Source: Natronospirillum sp. (GTDB taxonomy: Bacteria > Pseudomonadota > Gammaproteobacteria > Pseudomonadales > Natronospirillaceae). From it: 64,000 bases of DNA. This document shows positions 37,906 to 46,681 of the stretch, one piece after another. The stretch's first letter is position 1. The number at the start of each line of letters is the position of its first letter. The stretch lies in NCBI RefSeq assembly GCF_022565775.1, contig NZ_JAIUMC010000004.1:30337-94336 (forward strand). The letters are read 5' to 3'. Made by a program: the position numbers and the translations under genes. The notes under the pieces are model-generated. The model was given only the letters and a program-made list of their open reading frames with translations. It made no database searches and had not been told where the DNA came from.

Positions 37906-38427
37906 ATGACCCCCAATGATGCGCCACCCGTCCCCATCGTCTCCTCGTCCCACCTGGTATCGGAAAAAGGTGGGGCGCTCAGCGAGTACGAGTTCGGACT
38001 GATCATCGCCAACAACGCGTTCAATCGCTGGATGATGCACTGCGCCAAAGCCAGTGGGGTGGACGCTCTGGCGCCGCTCGATGTGCTGGTGGTGCACAAT
38101 ATCAATCATCGGGACAGGGCCAAACGGGTGGCCGACATCTGCTTTGTGCTCAATGTCGAAGACACCCACACGGTCAATTACTCGGTGAAGAAACTGGTCA
38201 AGCTGGGTCTGGTCACTGGCAAAAAGAAGGGCAAGGAGATTTTCTATTCGACGAGTGACGAAGGGCAGGCGTTCTGCACACGGTACAAGGAAAACCGGGA
38301 GCGCTGCCTCGTCAACTCATTGAAGCAACTCAATCTTGAACGAGAGACCCTGACCGAGATCGCATCCACACTGCGCACTCTGTCGGGGCTCTATGATCAG
38401 GCTTCCCGGGCAGCGGCGTCTCTGTAG
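37906..38427 (+). CDS. MarR-like winged-helix regulator
   Basis: A 173-residue cytoplasmic protein with a winged-helix domain (HRDRAKRVADICFVLNVEDT, TVNYSVKKLVKLGLVTGKKK) and a helical C-terminal dimerisation region. It matches the winged-helix family often linked to TRAP and lactam genes. It is the last gene of the dctPQM operon, 10 bases after dctM, so it is the best candidate to bind the GTYAAYGAAWAGTTGAY palindrome. MarR dimers typically use palindromes of this size. Its ligand is unknown, perhaps 5-oxoproline. Confidence 0.8.
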   Translation: MTPNDAPPVPIVSSSHLVSEKGGALSEYEFGLIIANNAFNRWMMHCAKASGVDALAPLDVLVVHNINHRDRAKRVADICFVLNVEDTHTVNYSVKKLVKLGLVTGKKKGKEIFYSTSDEGQAFCTRYKENRERCLVNSLKQLNLERETLTEIASTLRTLSGLYDQASRAAASL

Positions 38428-38484
38428 CCGCCTCCGGGTGGCTGGCATGGCGCTGCTTCGTGAAGCATTACGGAGTATGTCGCC

Positions 38485-40377
38485 ATGTTGTTGTCCCGTC
38501 TCAAATTCAGAGTCCGCCTGGTCCTGCTGCTGATTGTAGTCGTAGCCGGCCTGGTCGGGCTGTCCGTGGTGGCCTTTTCCGGTGTGCAGCATCAGGAACA
38601 GGCCAACCGTACCTACCAGACACTGTCGTCGGTCAATACCGAACTGGACCAGTTGGCGCTCACCCTGATGGGGTGGGCGGAAGAGGTTCGTACACTGAAT
38701 GATGTCAGCGTCGGCCCTTTTCTGCTTGATCTGGAAGAGGGGTCTGCCGCCTTTCGCGATCAGTTGGTGCGCGCCGGTGATGCGATGGACAGTGCGCAGG
38801 GAGAAGCCCTGCTGGAGACCCTCGCCGGGCAACTGGACCAGTATCGCGAGCGCCTGCAACTGATGCTGGCCGTGCAGCAACGGGCCGGGTTCACCTCCGG
38901 CTCCGGTCTGCGCGGAGAAATCGACCGGCAGGGCAGCGAGTTGCTGGACGCCGTGTCTTTCCTGGCTGTGGTGCGGCAGGCCGTGGTCGGTGTTCGCGAA
39001 GCGGAGCGCAGCTATCTGTTCGAGCCGACCCAGGTCAATCTGGCGCTGTTTGAAGAGCGGTTCGAACAACTGGAAGAGCGGGTGGAAAGCCTCAATCTGG
39101 TCGACCGGGTGGGCGACCAGGTCGAGGCCTATCGGACCTCGGTGGATGAATACGGCCAGGTGGCTGATCAGCTTGCCAGCCGGCAGGACGAGTTTCGAGC
39201 CGCCTACCAGTCCTTCGATGAGACCCGCCGGCAGGTGTCGGAATACGTCAATGCCCGCGTGGATACCGCGCAGCGCGAGGCCCAGCGTTCCGGCCAGCAG
39301 GCCAGAGTCATGCTGGGCGGCATGAGTGTGGGCATTCTGCTGGCAGTGATCGGGTTGATGGTGGGCACCGGGCTGACCGTGGACCGCACCCTCAAGCAGA
39401 TCATGGCAGACCTGCAGGTGGTCCGGTCCGGAGACCTGACGGCCAGGCTGCCCGTGGACCAGCGGCGCAATGATGAGTTTGATGCCCTGAGCGGGAGCGT
39501 CAACAGCATGACCGAAGGGCTGGGCCAGGTGGTAGGCGATGTGTCGAAAGTCAGTCGCGAGACCCGCGCCATGATGGGCGAACTCGACAGCACCATTGCC
39601 GAGATCGCCACCAGCAACAATTCCATCAGCGAGCAGACGGTGTCGCTGGCCGCCGCCACCGAAGAAATCTCCACCACCATCGAACGCATTGCGGAAAACA
39701 CCCAGGACCTGAGCCGCCAGTCGGAAGAAACACACGGCGCCGCTGAAACCGGCGGCAGCACCATTCGCGAATTGCTGGCAAGACTGACCGACACCCTGCA
39801 ACGGGTGACCGAAACCGGCCAGGAACTGGATCAACTGGGTGACCTGTCGCGCAGCATCGACTCGGTGGTCGAAACCATCAACGGGCTGGCCGAACAGACC
39901 AATCTGCTGGCGCTCAATGCCGCCATCGAAGCCGCCCGCGCCGGCGATGCCGGGCGCGGGTTTTCCGTGGTGGCCGATGAGGTCAGAACCCTGGCAGAAC
40001 GCACCGTGAACGCCACCGGGCGCATAGAGCAGGACGTGCTGGCCATCCAGAAATCAACCCAGTCCGTGATCGGCGCCATGAGCGACAGCCTGGAACAGTT
40101 GCACCAACTGGAGAGCCAAGGCAAGACCGCCGGTGACGCCATCAGTGCCATCGAAGCGCACGCCCGGGCAAGCTCCCGGGCATCGACCGAAATGGCGGAA
40201 TCCGTGCGTGACGTGGCAGCGACAGCGCGTCACATGAGCCGCGACATGGATGACATTGCCCAGCGCCTGGAGCGGGATTCCTCGGCCATCAGCCTGATCA
40301 GTGAGCGCTCGCGCACCATCACCGGACAGGTCAAAGAACTGGACCTGCGAATGAGCGGCTTTCGCCTGGCTGAATAG
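38485..40377 (+). CDS. Methyl-accepting chemotaxis protein with helical periplasmic domain
   Basis: A 630-residue chemoreceptor. It has a first membrane segment ([20 protein letters not shown]), a helical-bimodular-type periplasmic domain of about 250 residues, a second membrane segment ([19 protein letters not shown]), a HAMP domain and a signalling domain. The hairpin tip is canonical ([20 protein letters not shown]). There is no C-terminal CheR-docking pentapeptide. It lies between the two TRAP operons, which suggests that it may sense their substrate, directly or through a binding protein. Helical-bimodular sensors elsewhere bind organic acids. It starts 57 bases after the MarR-like gene. 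Confidence 0.9.
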   Translation: MLLSRLKFRVRLVLLLIVVVAGLVGLSVVAFSGVQHQEQANRTYQTLSSVNTELDQLALTLMGWAEEVRTLNDVSVGPFLLDLEEGSAAFRDQLVRAGDAMDSAQGEALLETLAGQLDQYRERLQLMLAVQQRAGFTSGSGLRGEIDRQGSELLDAVSFLAVVRQAVVGVREAERSYLFEPTQVNLALFEERFEQLEERVESLNLVDRVGDQVEAYRTSVDEYGQVADQLASRQDEFRAAYQSFDETRRQVSEYVNARVDTAQREAQRSGQQARVMLGGMSVGILLAVIGLMVGTGLTVDRTLKQIMADLQVVRSGDLTARLPVDQRRNDEFDALSGSVNSMTEGLGQVVGDVSKVSRETRAMMGELDSTIAEIATSNNSISEQTVSLAAATEEISTTIERIAENTQDLSRQSEETHGAAETGGSTIRELLARLTDTLQRVTETGQELDQLGDLSRSIDSVVETINGLAEQTNLLALNAAIEAARAGDAGRGFSVVADEVRTLAERTVNATGRIEQDVLAIQKSTQSVIGAMSDSLEQLHQLESQGKTAGDAISAIEAHARASSRASTEMAESVRDVAATARHMSRDMDDIAQRLERDSSAISLISERSRTITGQVKELDLRMSGFRLAE

Positions 40378-40510
40378 GGCCACCGCGCCGTTAATGCCCT
40401 GGCGGTGGAGGGTGGCACCGTCTATGCCGGGGTGCTTTACCAGCGCTGGCGGCGGCACACTCAATCGCCTGTCAGCCTTTGACGAAGGCGATGAATGGCT
40501 TGGCCGATAG
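40378..40510 (+). pseudogene. Frameshifted remnant of a beta-propeller repeat protein
   Basis: Directly after the chemoreceptor stop the same frame reads NALAVEGGTVYAG. After a one-base shift the next frame reads GCFTSAGGGTLNRLSAFDEG and then DEWLGR before a stop. Joined, this is the pattern of a delta-60/PQQ-like propeller blade (VYAGG-FTSAGG-NRLAAFD). It is one blade long, has no start and is broken by one base, so it is a gene relic. The rest of the 281-base gap (40511-40658) holds only the palindrome and terminator listed next. Confidence 0.6.
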
Positions 40511-40553
40511 ACAACCACCGTAAGCCAGTCTCAGCACCATACTGTTGACCACA

Positions 40554-40581
40554 AAACGGGAAAGCCATGGCTTTCCCGTTT
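40554..40581. repeat. Perfect 28-bp palindrome
   Basis: AAACGGGAAAGCCA and its reverse complement abut with no spacer, so as RNA it folds into a long hairpin on either strand. T residues follow on both sides only in short runs. It could terminate plus-strand transcription. Confidence 0.6.
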
Positions 40582-40598
40582 CGCTTTGCGGCTGACAC

Positions 40599-40635
40599 AA
40601 AAAAACCCGGCTGACCGGAGAGTGCACCGGCAGCC
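40599..40635 (-). terminator. Minus-strand terminator of the second TRAP operon
   Basis: On the minus strand GGCTGCCGG pairs with CCGGTCAGCC (one bulged base), followed by GGG and seven T residues. It lies 24 bases after the dctM stop at 40659. Confidence 0.8.
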
Positions 40636-40658
40636 AGGCAAGGCGAGAAAGGTTGGCG

Positions 40659-41939
40659 TCAGAGTCTGTCGGGCAGCCAGAGCGCAATCTGCGGGTAGGC
40701 GATCAGCAGCGCGGCCATCAGCAGCATGACGATGATGTAGGGAATGACCCCCACCAGCACATCATTGAAGGGTTCACCCTTGCGGGCGGCCTGCACAATG
40801 TAGAGGTTGAGGCCCACCGGCGGCGTAATCAGCGCCAGCTCCACGAAGATGATCATCAGGATGCCGAACCACACCGGGTCGAACCCGACCGCAAACAGGA
40901 TGGGCGTCACAATCGGAATCATGATCACCATCAGTGACAGGGTCTCGATGAAGAAGCCCAGAATGATGAACAGCAGCAGAATGAACAGCAGCAACTGGAA
41001 GTCGGTCAGGTCATAGGCATTGATCAGCCCCACCAACTGTTGCGACAGCCCGGAGGCGCTCATGGCAAAGTTCAGGAAAGACGCCGCCATGATGATGAAC
41101 AGGATCATGGTAGTGGTCTTGATGGTGCCATCCAGCGCCGACAGCAGATTGCTCCAGGTGAGCTTGCGGTAGCAGGCGGCCAGGACCAGGGCACCGATCA
41201 CACCAACGGCTGCCGACTCCGAGGGCGTGGCCAGTCCGGCATAGATGGAGCCGATGATGACCACGAACAGGAACAGCAGCGGCAGCAGGTGGAGCAGACT
41301 GAAGAAGCGCTGCCCCCAGGTGGCCGTGCGCTTGGGCCCGCCGAGTTCGGGTTTGTACCAGCAGATCAGCGCAGAGGCCACGACGAACAGCCCGGCCATC
41401 AGCAGGCCCGGTATCAAGCCCGCCATGAACAGTCGTGGTATCGATGTTTCGGTCAGAAACCCGTAGACAATCAGATTGACCGAGGGCGGAATGATGATGC
41501 CCAGGGTGCCACCGGCGGCGATCGTGCCGACAAAGAGCCTCGGGTCGTATTTCAAAGCTCTTTGCTGCGGCAGTGCCACGGTGGAAATGGTGGCGGCGGT
41601 GGCCACCGAGGAACCGGAAGTGGCGGAGAACAGGGTGGACGTCAGCACATTGGAGTGCAGCAGGCCACCGGGCAGCCAGGACAACCAGTTGTCGAGGGCT
41701 TCATATGCACGGTGGGCAATGCCGCTTTTGACAATCAACTGGCCCATCAGCACAAACAGCGGGATGGCCAGCAAGAGGAAGGAGTTGGCCGAAGACCAGA
41801 AGGTCTGGCCCAGGGCGCGGGTCAGCGGGAAATTGGAGAAAAACAGGTCCAGACCGAGCGCCAGTATCAGCAGCGTGACCGCCACCGGAATACTCAGCAG
41901 CAACAGGACCAGGATGCCAATAGACAGATAATACAGCAT
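40659..41939 (-). CDS. dctM: TRAP transporter large permease, second system
   Basis: A 426-residue DctM-family transport subunit with the blocks SGSSVATAATISTVALPQQR and GTLGIIIPPSVNLIVYG. It is the last gene of the YcsI-dctP-dctQ-dctM operon and is closed by a terminator. It begins two bases after the dctQ stop. It is clearly divergent from the DctM at 36591, so the two systems are not a recent tandem duplication. Confidence 0.94.
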   Translation of the reverse strand: MLYYLSIGILVLLLLSIPVAVTLLILALGLDLFFSNFPLTRALGQTFWSSANSFLLLAIPLFVLMGQLIVKSGIAHRAYEALDNWLSWLPGGLLHSNVLTSTLFSATSGSSVATAATISTVALPQQRALKYDPRLFVGTIAAGGTLGIIIPPSVNLIVYGFLTETSIPRLFMAGLIPGLLMAGLFVVASALICWYKPELGGPKRTATWGQRFFSLLHLLPLLFLFVVIIGSIYAGLATPSESAAVGVIGALVLAACYRKLTWSNLLSALDGTIKTTTMILFIIMAASFLNFAMSASGLSQQLVGLINAYDLTDFQLLLFILLLFIILGFFIETLSLMVIMIPIVTPILFAVGFDPVWFGILMIIFVELALITPPVGLNLYIVQAARKGEPFNDVLVGVIPYIIVMLLMAALLIAYPQIALWLPDRL

Positions 41940-41941
41940 GA

Positions 41942-42523
41942 TCAGAGGCCCTCTATCTCGGTGGTTTCGCTGCCATGGGCAGAGAAATGCTCGTCAAAGG
42001 CGCTCATGTCGCGCGCCAGCAGGGCAATGACGGCGCGCAGCACCAGCACCACACACACCAGTGAGAACCAGACATAACCGGCAAACCAGATCATGTGGGG
42101 TATCCACATGGGGGTCGACAGGGAGGTGTTCGAGGTCGACTGGTTGGCCAGTGACCGCCCCAGTACCGACCAGGCAAACCAGGCAATGGCCAGGCCGGCG
42201 CCTGCCATGGCTGCGATCGCCAGCAGGTCGAGCGCTCTGCGCATCGGCATCGGTGCTTTCGTGTAAGCGATGTCGATCCGGATATGCGCCTTTTCGAACA
42301 AGGTATGAGCCAGGCCCCAGGACGTGAATATCGCCAGCATGTAGCCGGAATACTCATGAACAAAGCGGAAGGAAAAACCAAACAGCTTGCGGGTAGCCAC
42401 CTCGGCGACGATGAAAAAGATGGTTACCAGGAGCATTGCCCCCAGTAACCATGCAATCACCCGGGAAGTGGCTCTGGCATACTGCGACAGTCTTTCAAGC
42501 AGGTTGTTGGCCAGAGCTAACAT
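41942..42523 (-). CDS. dctQ: TRAP transporter small permease, second system
   Basis: A 193-residue, four-helix DctQ-family subunit (VIAWLLGAMLLVTIFFIVAE, YSGYMLAIFTSWGLAHTLFE). It starts 27 bases after dctP and is separated from dctM by two bases. Confidence 0.9.
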   Translation of the reverse strand: MLALANNLLERLSQYARATSRVIAWLLGAMLLVTIFFIVAEVATRKLFGFSFRFVHEYSGYMLAIFTSWGLAHTLFEKAHIRIDIAYTKAPMPMRRALDLLAIAAMAGAGLAIAWFAWSVLGRSLANQSTSNTSLSTPMWIPHMIWFAGYVWFSLVCVVLVLRAVIALLARDMSAFDEHFSAHGSETTEIEGL

Positions 42524-42550
42524 GGATGTATCTCCTCTCCCGAAGGAGTA

Positions 42551-43600
42551 TTAACGGGAGGCCGTCAGGTCCAGTTGCGAACCAATGGCGTCGTTCCACA
42601 TATCGACGATGTCCTGATCGACGCGCCGCGCCCAGTTGGGCAGTACGATCTCCTGAAGAATCTCCATGGAGCGCTCCAGATCCGCTTCGGATGGTTCTAC
42701 CAGTACCATATTCTGCGCATCGCCGGCATTACATTCGCCGCCCTGACCGGTAAGACAGGCGACACCGCGCTGGGTATCCACCACGGCATTCGCCCAAACC
42801 TTGTCCGTGAACTCGGTCTGAATGGTGGACTGCAGGATGTCCTGCTGTTCTGCGCTCAGGTTGTTCCAGGTGTCATTGCGAATGGCCGTGACCACATAGT
42901 CCCAGCCACCGGCGGGCAAGGTGTAGAGATACGACGCCATTTCATACCAGGCCGAGCTGTAACCGGACATGGAGCCGGTAACGGCACAATCGATCACGCC
43001 GCGGCTGAGTGCACCGGGTACTTCACCGAAGTCTATGTTGAGGCTGTTGGCACCCACGCCGTCCAGAAACTCTGCCGTGGTGCGTCCGCTGGCACGGATG
43101 TTCCGTCCTGCCAGATCTTCCAGGCCGTCTACAGAATCGCGGCAGAACACGATCTGCTGCGGGTAGGGCACAATGGCCAGTACCTTGGCATCATAGCGCC
43201 GCTCCATGCCGATGTCGGCAATGGGCATGTAGGCTTCGGTCAGACTGCGGGCGGTTTCGACATCCAGTGAAATCATCGGCAGATCCAGTGCCTCCATTTC
43301 CGGGGCGTCCTGCACGGCGTAGTTCATGACCGTCATGCCTACGTCGTAAAGCCCCTCGGACAGCATGTTGTAGACATCCGCGCCGTCAAGGCCCATCTGA
43401 TCATGTGTTGTGAGACTGACTGTGAGTCCACCGCCACTGGCTTCCGGCAATACTTCAGACCAGTAGGGGTTCTCGAATACCCGGTGCAGTTCGAGACCGC
43501 TCCAGCTACCGACCACGCTGAGTTCATTGGCGTTGACCGACGCGGTAGCGGCCATCAGGCCGGCTATCAGCCCTGTGCGAAGTGCAGTTCTGGTTTTCAT
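42551..43600 (-). CDS. dctP: TRAP transporter solute-binding protein, second system
   Basis: A 349-residue DctP-family binding protein with a signal peptide (ending ATASVNA). The ligand block is AGRNIRASGRTTAEFLDGVG. A Cys pair near the C-terminus (CLTGQGGEC) is probably a disulphide. It shares little with the DctP at 34974, so its ligand is probably different. It lies 76 bases after the YcsI-family gene. Confidence 0.9.
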   Translation of the reverse strand: MKTRTALRTGLIAGLMAATASVNANELSVVGSWSGLELHRVFENPYWSEVLPEASGGGLTVSLTTHDQMGLDGADVYNMLSEGLYDVGMTVMNYAVQDAPEMEALDLPMISLDVETARSLTEAYMPIADIGMERRYDAKVLAIVPYPQQIVFCRDSVDGLEDLAGRNIRASGRTTAEFLDGVGANSLNIDFGEVPGALSRGVIDCAVTGSMSGYSSAWYEMASYLYTLPAGGWDYVVTAIRNDTWNNLSAEQQDILQSTIQTEFTDKVWANAVVDTQRGVACLTGQGGECNAGDAQNMVLVEPSEADLERSMEILQEIVLPNWARRVDQDIVDMWNDAIGSQLDLTASR

Positions 43601-43634
43601 GGTGTAGTCCTCTCGTTGTTTTTTAGGTTATAGA

Positions 43635-43669
43635 GCCCGGTGGTCAATCAATCGCGGTCACCTCCGGGC
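43635..43669 (-). other. Hairpin between the YcsI-family gene and dctP
   Basis: GCCCGG and CCGGGC pair, with a GGT/ACC extension across one mismatch, around a 15-base loop. There is no T tract. It may set the ratio of binding protein to enzyme, as for the hairpin at 35988. Confidence 0.4.
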
Positions 43670-43676
43670 CGGGTCG

Positions 43677-44459
43677 TCAGGAGAAGTGCAGGTCCGCATT
43701 CACGATGTCGGTAACCAGCATTTTCCCCGGTGCGTGAGTAATCGCTATCGGAATTTTCGAGTTGTAGATGGCCTGCTGGGTGGTAACCCCGCAGGCCCAG
43801 AATGTGGGCAACATGCCGTCTGTCAGCGCAGGCGGATCACCGAATTCCGGTGCCTCCAGGTTGTGGATGCCGATCTGGGTCGGATCTCCGATATGCACCG
43901 GAGCGCCATGCACGCGATGCATGCTGGAAGTGATCTGGACCGCCTTGACGACATCCCGGCTGGCCAGTGCACGCATCGAGACCACCAGATGACCGGAGAA
44001 AACGCCGGCCGGGGTCAATTCACGATCGGTCAGATACATGGGTACATTCTGCCCGGCCGTGATATGGGGCATATTGATGCCGTGCGACATCAGGCTTTCT
44101 TCAAACGAGAACGAGCAGCCGATGTAGAAGGTGACAAAGTCGTCCTGCCAATAGTCGGCGATACTGCTGCTCTCGAGCTCTGCAGTTCCGTTGCGGATGA
44201 TGTGGTAGCCATGCAGGTCGGTTCTGATATCAATGTCTTCACCCAGCGATGCGGCTGATGTTTCTCCGGCCTCGCTCACATAGAGCAACGGACAGGCTTT
44301 CGGATGCAGGGTGCAGAAGCGATAGAAGTCCAGGGCATACTCTTTCGGCACAATCACGATATTGGCTTGTGCATAACCCAGGCTCATGCCACTGGTCGTC
44401 GCGATCGTCTGGTTGGCTCGAGCATTGAGCCTGGCCTGTCTGGGCGAAAGATGCTGCAT
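43677..44459 (-). CDS. YcsI/DUF1445 protein, D-glutamate cyclase family
   Basis: A 260-residue soluble protein of the UPF0317/YcsI family (YAQANIVIVPKEYALDFYRF, FYIGCSFSFEE, FWACGVTTQQAI). Bacterial members are annotated as putative hydro-lyases; the mammalian relative DGLUCY converts D-glutamate to 5-oxo-D-proline. In B. subtilis ycsI lies in the ycsF-ycsG-ycsI-kipI-kipA operon with the 5-oxoprolinase genes. Here it heads a TRAP operon 9 kb from pxpABC. This supports a shared oxoproline theme, but the exact reaction is not shown by the sequence. Confidence 0.88.
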   Translation of the reverse strand: MQHLSPRQARLNARANQTIATTSGMSLGYAQANIVIVPKEYALDFYRFCTLHPKACPLLYVSEAGETSAASLGEDIDIRTDLHGYHIIRNGTAELESSSIADYWQDDFVTFYIGCSFSFEESLMSHGINMPHITAGQNVPMYLTDRELTPAGVFSGHLVVSMRALASRDVVKAVQITSSMHRVHGAPVHIGDPTQIGIHNLEAPEFGDPPALTDGMLPTFWACGVTTQQAIYNSKIPIAITHAPGKMLVTDIVNADLHFS

Positions 44460-44460
44460 G

Positions 44461-44491
44461 GTTTACCGTCCGCAGATGAAGTCTGGTAAAC
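44461..44491. promoter_or_regulatory. Inverted repeat at the YcsI start (GTTTACC / GGTAAAC)
   Basis: Perfect 7-bp arms are separated by 17 bases, ending one base before the start codon. Its position suits an operator or a leader hairpin for the YcsI-TRAP operon. Confidence 0.4.
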
Positions 44492-44512
44492 ACTATTGCT
44501 CTGGCTGTATGA

Positions 44513-44532
44513 TAAATCAAATCAGAAATTTA
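44513..44532. promoter_or_regulatory. Candidate LysR-type site (TAAAT-N10-ATTTA)
   Basis: An AT-rich dyad in the 114-base divergent region between lysR and the YcsI operon, where LysR regulators normally bind. Confidence 0.35.
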
Positions 44533-44573
44533 GATGATCAACGATCGGAGAAACCTATCATGAGGTCGAAATC

Positions 44574-45479
44574 ATGATCGATTTCCGGGAGCTTGAAGCC
44601 CTGGTATGGATTGTCAGACTGGGCTCATTCCGCAAGGCAGCAGACCATCTGCACATTACCCAGCCGTCGATTTCAGAGCGCCTGGCAAGGCTCGAGGACT
44701 ACCTGGGCGAGCAGGTGGTGTTGCGCGACCACCGGCCGGTAATGCCCACCCTGAAGGGGCGCGAGCTGTTCCGCCAGGCCGAGCAGATGCTCGAGGAGCG
44801 GCAGGCAGCCGTAGACCGGTTTCGCAATCCTTCGGATTATCGGGGCGTGTTTCGCCTGGGCGTTGTGGAGACCATTGCACAAAGCTGGTTGCCGGACTAT
44901 CTGACTGAAATTTCCCAGTGCTATCCGGCCATGACCATTGAAATGGAAGTCGATGGCACACCGGGGCTGCAGCACAAACTGCTTGATCATGAGCTGGATC
45001 TGGCCCTGTTGATGGGCCCGGTGGATTCGGACTACATCATCAACCGCCACCTTTGCCGCTACCCGATGTCTTTTGTTGCCCACCCGGACCTGCTCGAGCA
45101 GGCATCCGGACAGGTGATGGACCTGTTGCGGAGCACCGTGCTGCTGAGTTTCTCGCGTGGCTCCATACCCTATCGCGACCTGCGGTTTCAACTGGACGAG
45201 CATGGCCTGGACGGTGCCCGTATTCACTGTTCAAGCTCCATCTGGACCCTGGCGCGCCTGGCCATGGCCAAAACCGGCATCAGTGTCATGCCGCCGATCA
45301 TTGTGCGGGAATTTCTCGAACGCGGCGAACTGCTGGAACTGGACGTGCCGATTCCACTGCCGGACCTGCAATTCACGGCGTCCTGGCCGGCCAGCTATGA
45401 TGCAGCACTGGCCTCCAGTCTGGCTGACCTGGCGATCGCCCGCAGTGCTGCCGACACATGGGCCGAGGAACTGGCATGA
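44574..45479 (+). CDS. LysR-family transcriptional regulator
   Basis: A 301-residue LysR protein. The N-terminal helix-turn-helix is clear (FRKAADHLHITQPSISERLA), followed by a periplasmic-binding-like effector domain. An earlier ATG at 44560 ends after five codons (MRSKS), leaving 44574 as the start. It faces the YcsI-TRAP operon and probably controls it. Its stop overlaps the next gene by four bases. Confidence 0.9.
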   Translation: MIDFRELEALVWIVRLGSFRKAADHLHITQPSISERLARLEDYLGEQVVLRDHRPVMPTLKGRELFRQAEQMLEERQAAVDRFRNPSDYRGVFRLGVVETIAQSWLPDYLTEISQCYPAMTIEMEVDGTPGLQHKLLDHELDLALLMGPVDSDYIINRHLCRYPMSFVAHPDLLEQASGQVMDLLRSTVLLSFSRGSIPYRDLRFQLDEHGLDGARIHCSSSIWTLARLAMAKTGISVMPPIIVREFLERGELLELDVPIPLPDLQFTASWPASYDAALASSLADLAIARSAADTWAEELA

Positions 45480-46681
45480 GCGCCGGCAAGGCAGAGGGCC
45501 GCAGTGTGCGGCATGTGGATGTCCTGATCCTTGGCGCCGGTGCAGCCGGGCTCATGTGCGCCCGGGTTGCGGGTCAGCGCGGGCGCACTGTGGCGCTGCT
45601 GGAGCGGGCCAACAAGCCGGGCAAGAAGATACTGATGTCCGGCGGTGGGCGGTGCAATTTCACCAATCTGGAGGTGGAGCCCCGGCATTTTCTGTCGCAG
45701 AACCCGCATTTCTGCAAATCGGCGCTGAAGCGCTATACACAGTGGGACTTTATCAGCCTGGTGTCCGAGCACGGGATACCCTGGCATGAGAAAGCCGATG
45801 GCCAGTTGTTCTGTGACCACAGCAGCAAGGATATTCTGCAGATGCTGCTGAATGAAACAGAGTCATCCGGGGTGTCTCTGCACCTGAACTGTGAGCCGCA
45901 GGACATCCGCCAGACTGCAAGCGGCTGGGAGGTGGGCACAACCGAGGGGCTTTGGCGCTGCGAGTCACTGGTGATAGCCACCGGCGGGCCCAGCATCCCC
46001 ACGCTGGGCGCCACCGACTGGGGCATGCAGTGGGCCGAAAGCATGGGCTATCCGCTGGTCACCTACCGCGCCTCACTGGTGCCCTTTACCGCCAGCCCGG
46101 AAGACCGGGCACACTGGGCTGACCTGTCAGGTGTTGCCCTGCCGGTGACCCTGAACGTGAAGGCGCGCCAGTGGACCGGCGACCTGCTGTTCACCCACCG
46201 CGGTCTCAGCGGGCCTGTGGTGCTGCAGATTTCCAACTACTGGCAGCCCGGTGAGCGCCTGCGGATCAACTGGTGGCCGGCGGGAGATATCCTGACAGAC
46301 TGGCCCGACGCCCGCCGGGAAAACGGCAGTCAGACCTGGGCAGCCTGGCTGGCGCAGCGCCTGCCACGGCGGGTGGCCGAATGGCTGGCTGGAGATATGG
46401 GTACTGTTCGCCTGGCGGATATCCGGCGTGGCGATCTCGAGCGGCTGGCAGCCCGGGTGCACGCCTACGATTTTCAGCCGGCGGGTACGGAGGGCTACCG
46501 AACCGCCGAAGTCACTCTGGGGGGTATCGACACCCGCAGCGTCTCCTCACAGACGTTCGAGAGCCAGATTCATCCCGGTTTGTACTTTGTTGGCGAAGTT
46601 CTTGATGTCACCGGCCACCTGGGCGGCTACAATTTCCAGTGGGCCTGGTCGTCGGGTCATGCCGCAGGAGAAGCAGTCTGA
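45476..46681 (+). CDS. BaiN/YhiN-family FAD-dependent oxidoreductase
   Basis: A 401-residue HI0933-like flavoprotein. It has an N-terminal Rossmann FAD motif (LILGAGAAGLMCARVAGQRG), the family stretch KPGKKILMSGGGRCNFTN and a C-terminal FAD block (GEVLDVTGHLGGYNFQWAW). The ATG at 45476 overlaps the lysR stop (ATGA). The natural substrate of this family in most bacteria is unknown. Confidence 0.9.
   Translation: MSAGKAEGRSVRHVDVLILGAGAAGLMCARVAGQRGRTVALLERANKPGKKILMSGGGRCNFTNLEVEPRHFLSQNPHFCKSALKRYTQWDFISLVSEHGIPWHEKADGQLFCDHSSKDILQMLLNETESSGVSLHLNCEPQDIRQTASGWEVGTTEGLWRCESLVIATGGPSIPTLGATDWGMQWAESMGYPLVTYRASLVPFTASPEDRAHWADLSGVALPVTLNVKARQWTGDLLFTHRGLSGPVVLQISNYWQPGERLRINWWPAGDILTDWPDARRENGSQTWAAWLAQRLPRRVAEWLAGDMGTVRLADIRRGDLERLAARVHAYDFQPAGTEGYRTAEVTLGGIDTRSVSSQTFESQIHPGLYFVGEVLDVTGHLGGYNFQWAWSSGHAAGEAV

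Noticed and set aside
38317..39834. Minus-strand open frame (505 codons) opposite the chemoreceptor
   Set aside because: A shadow frame of the chemoreceptor gene, without motifs or a ribosome-binding site.
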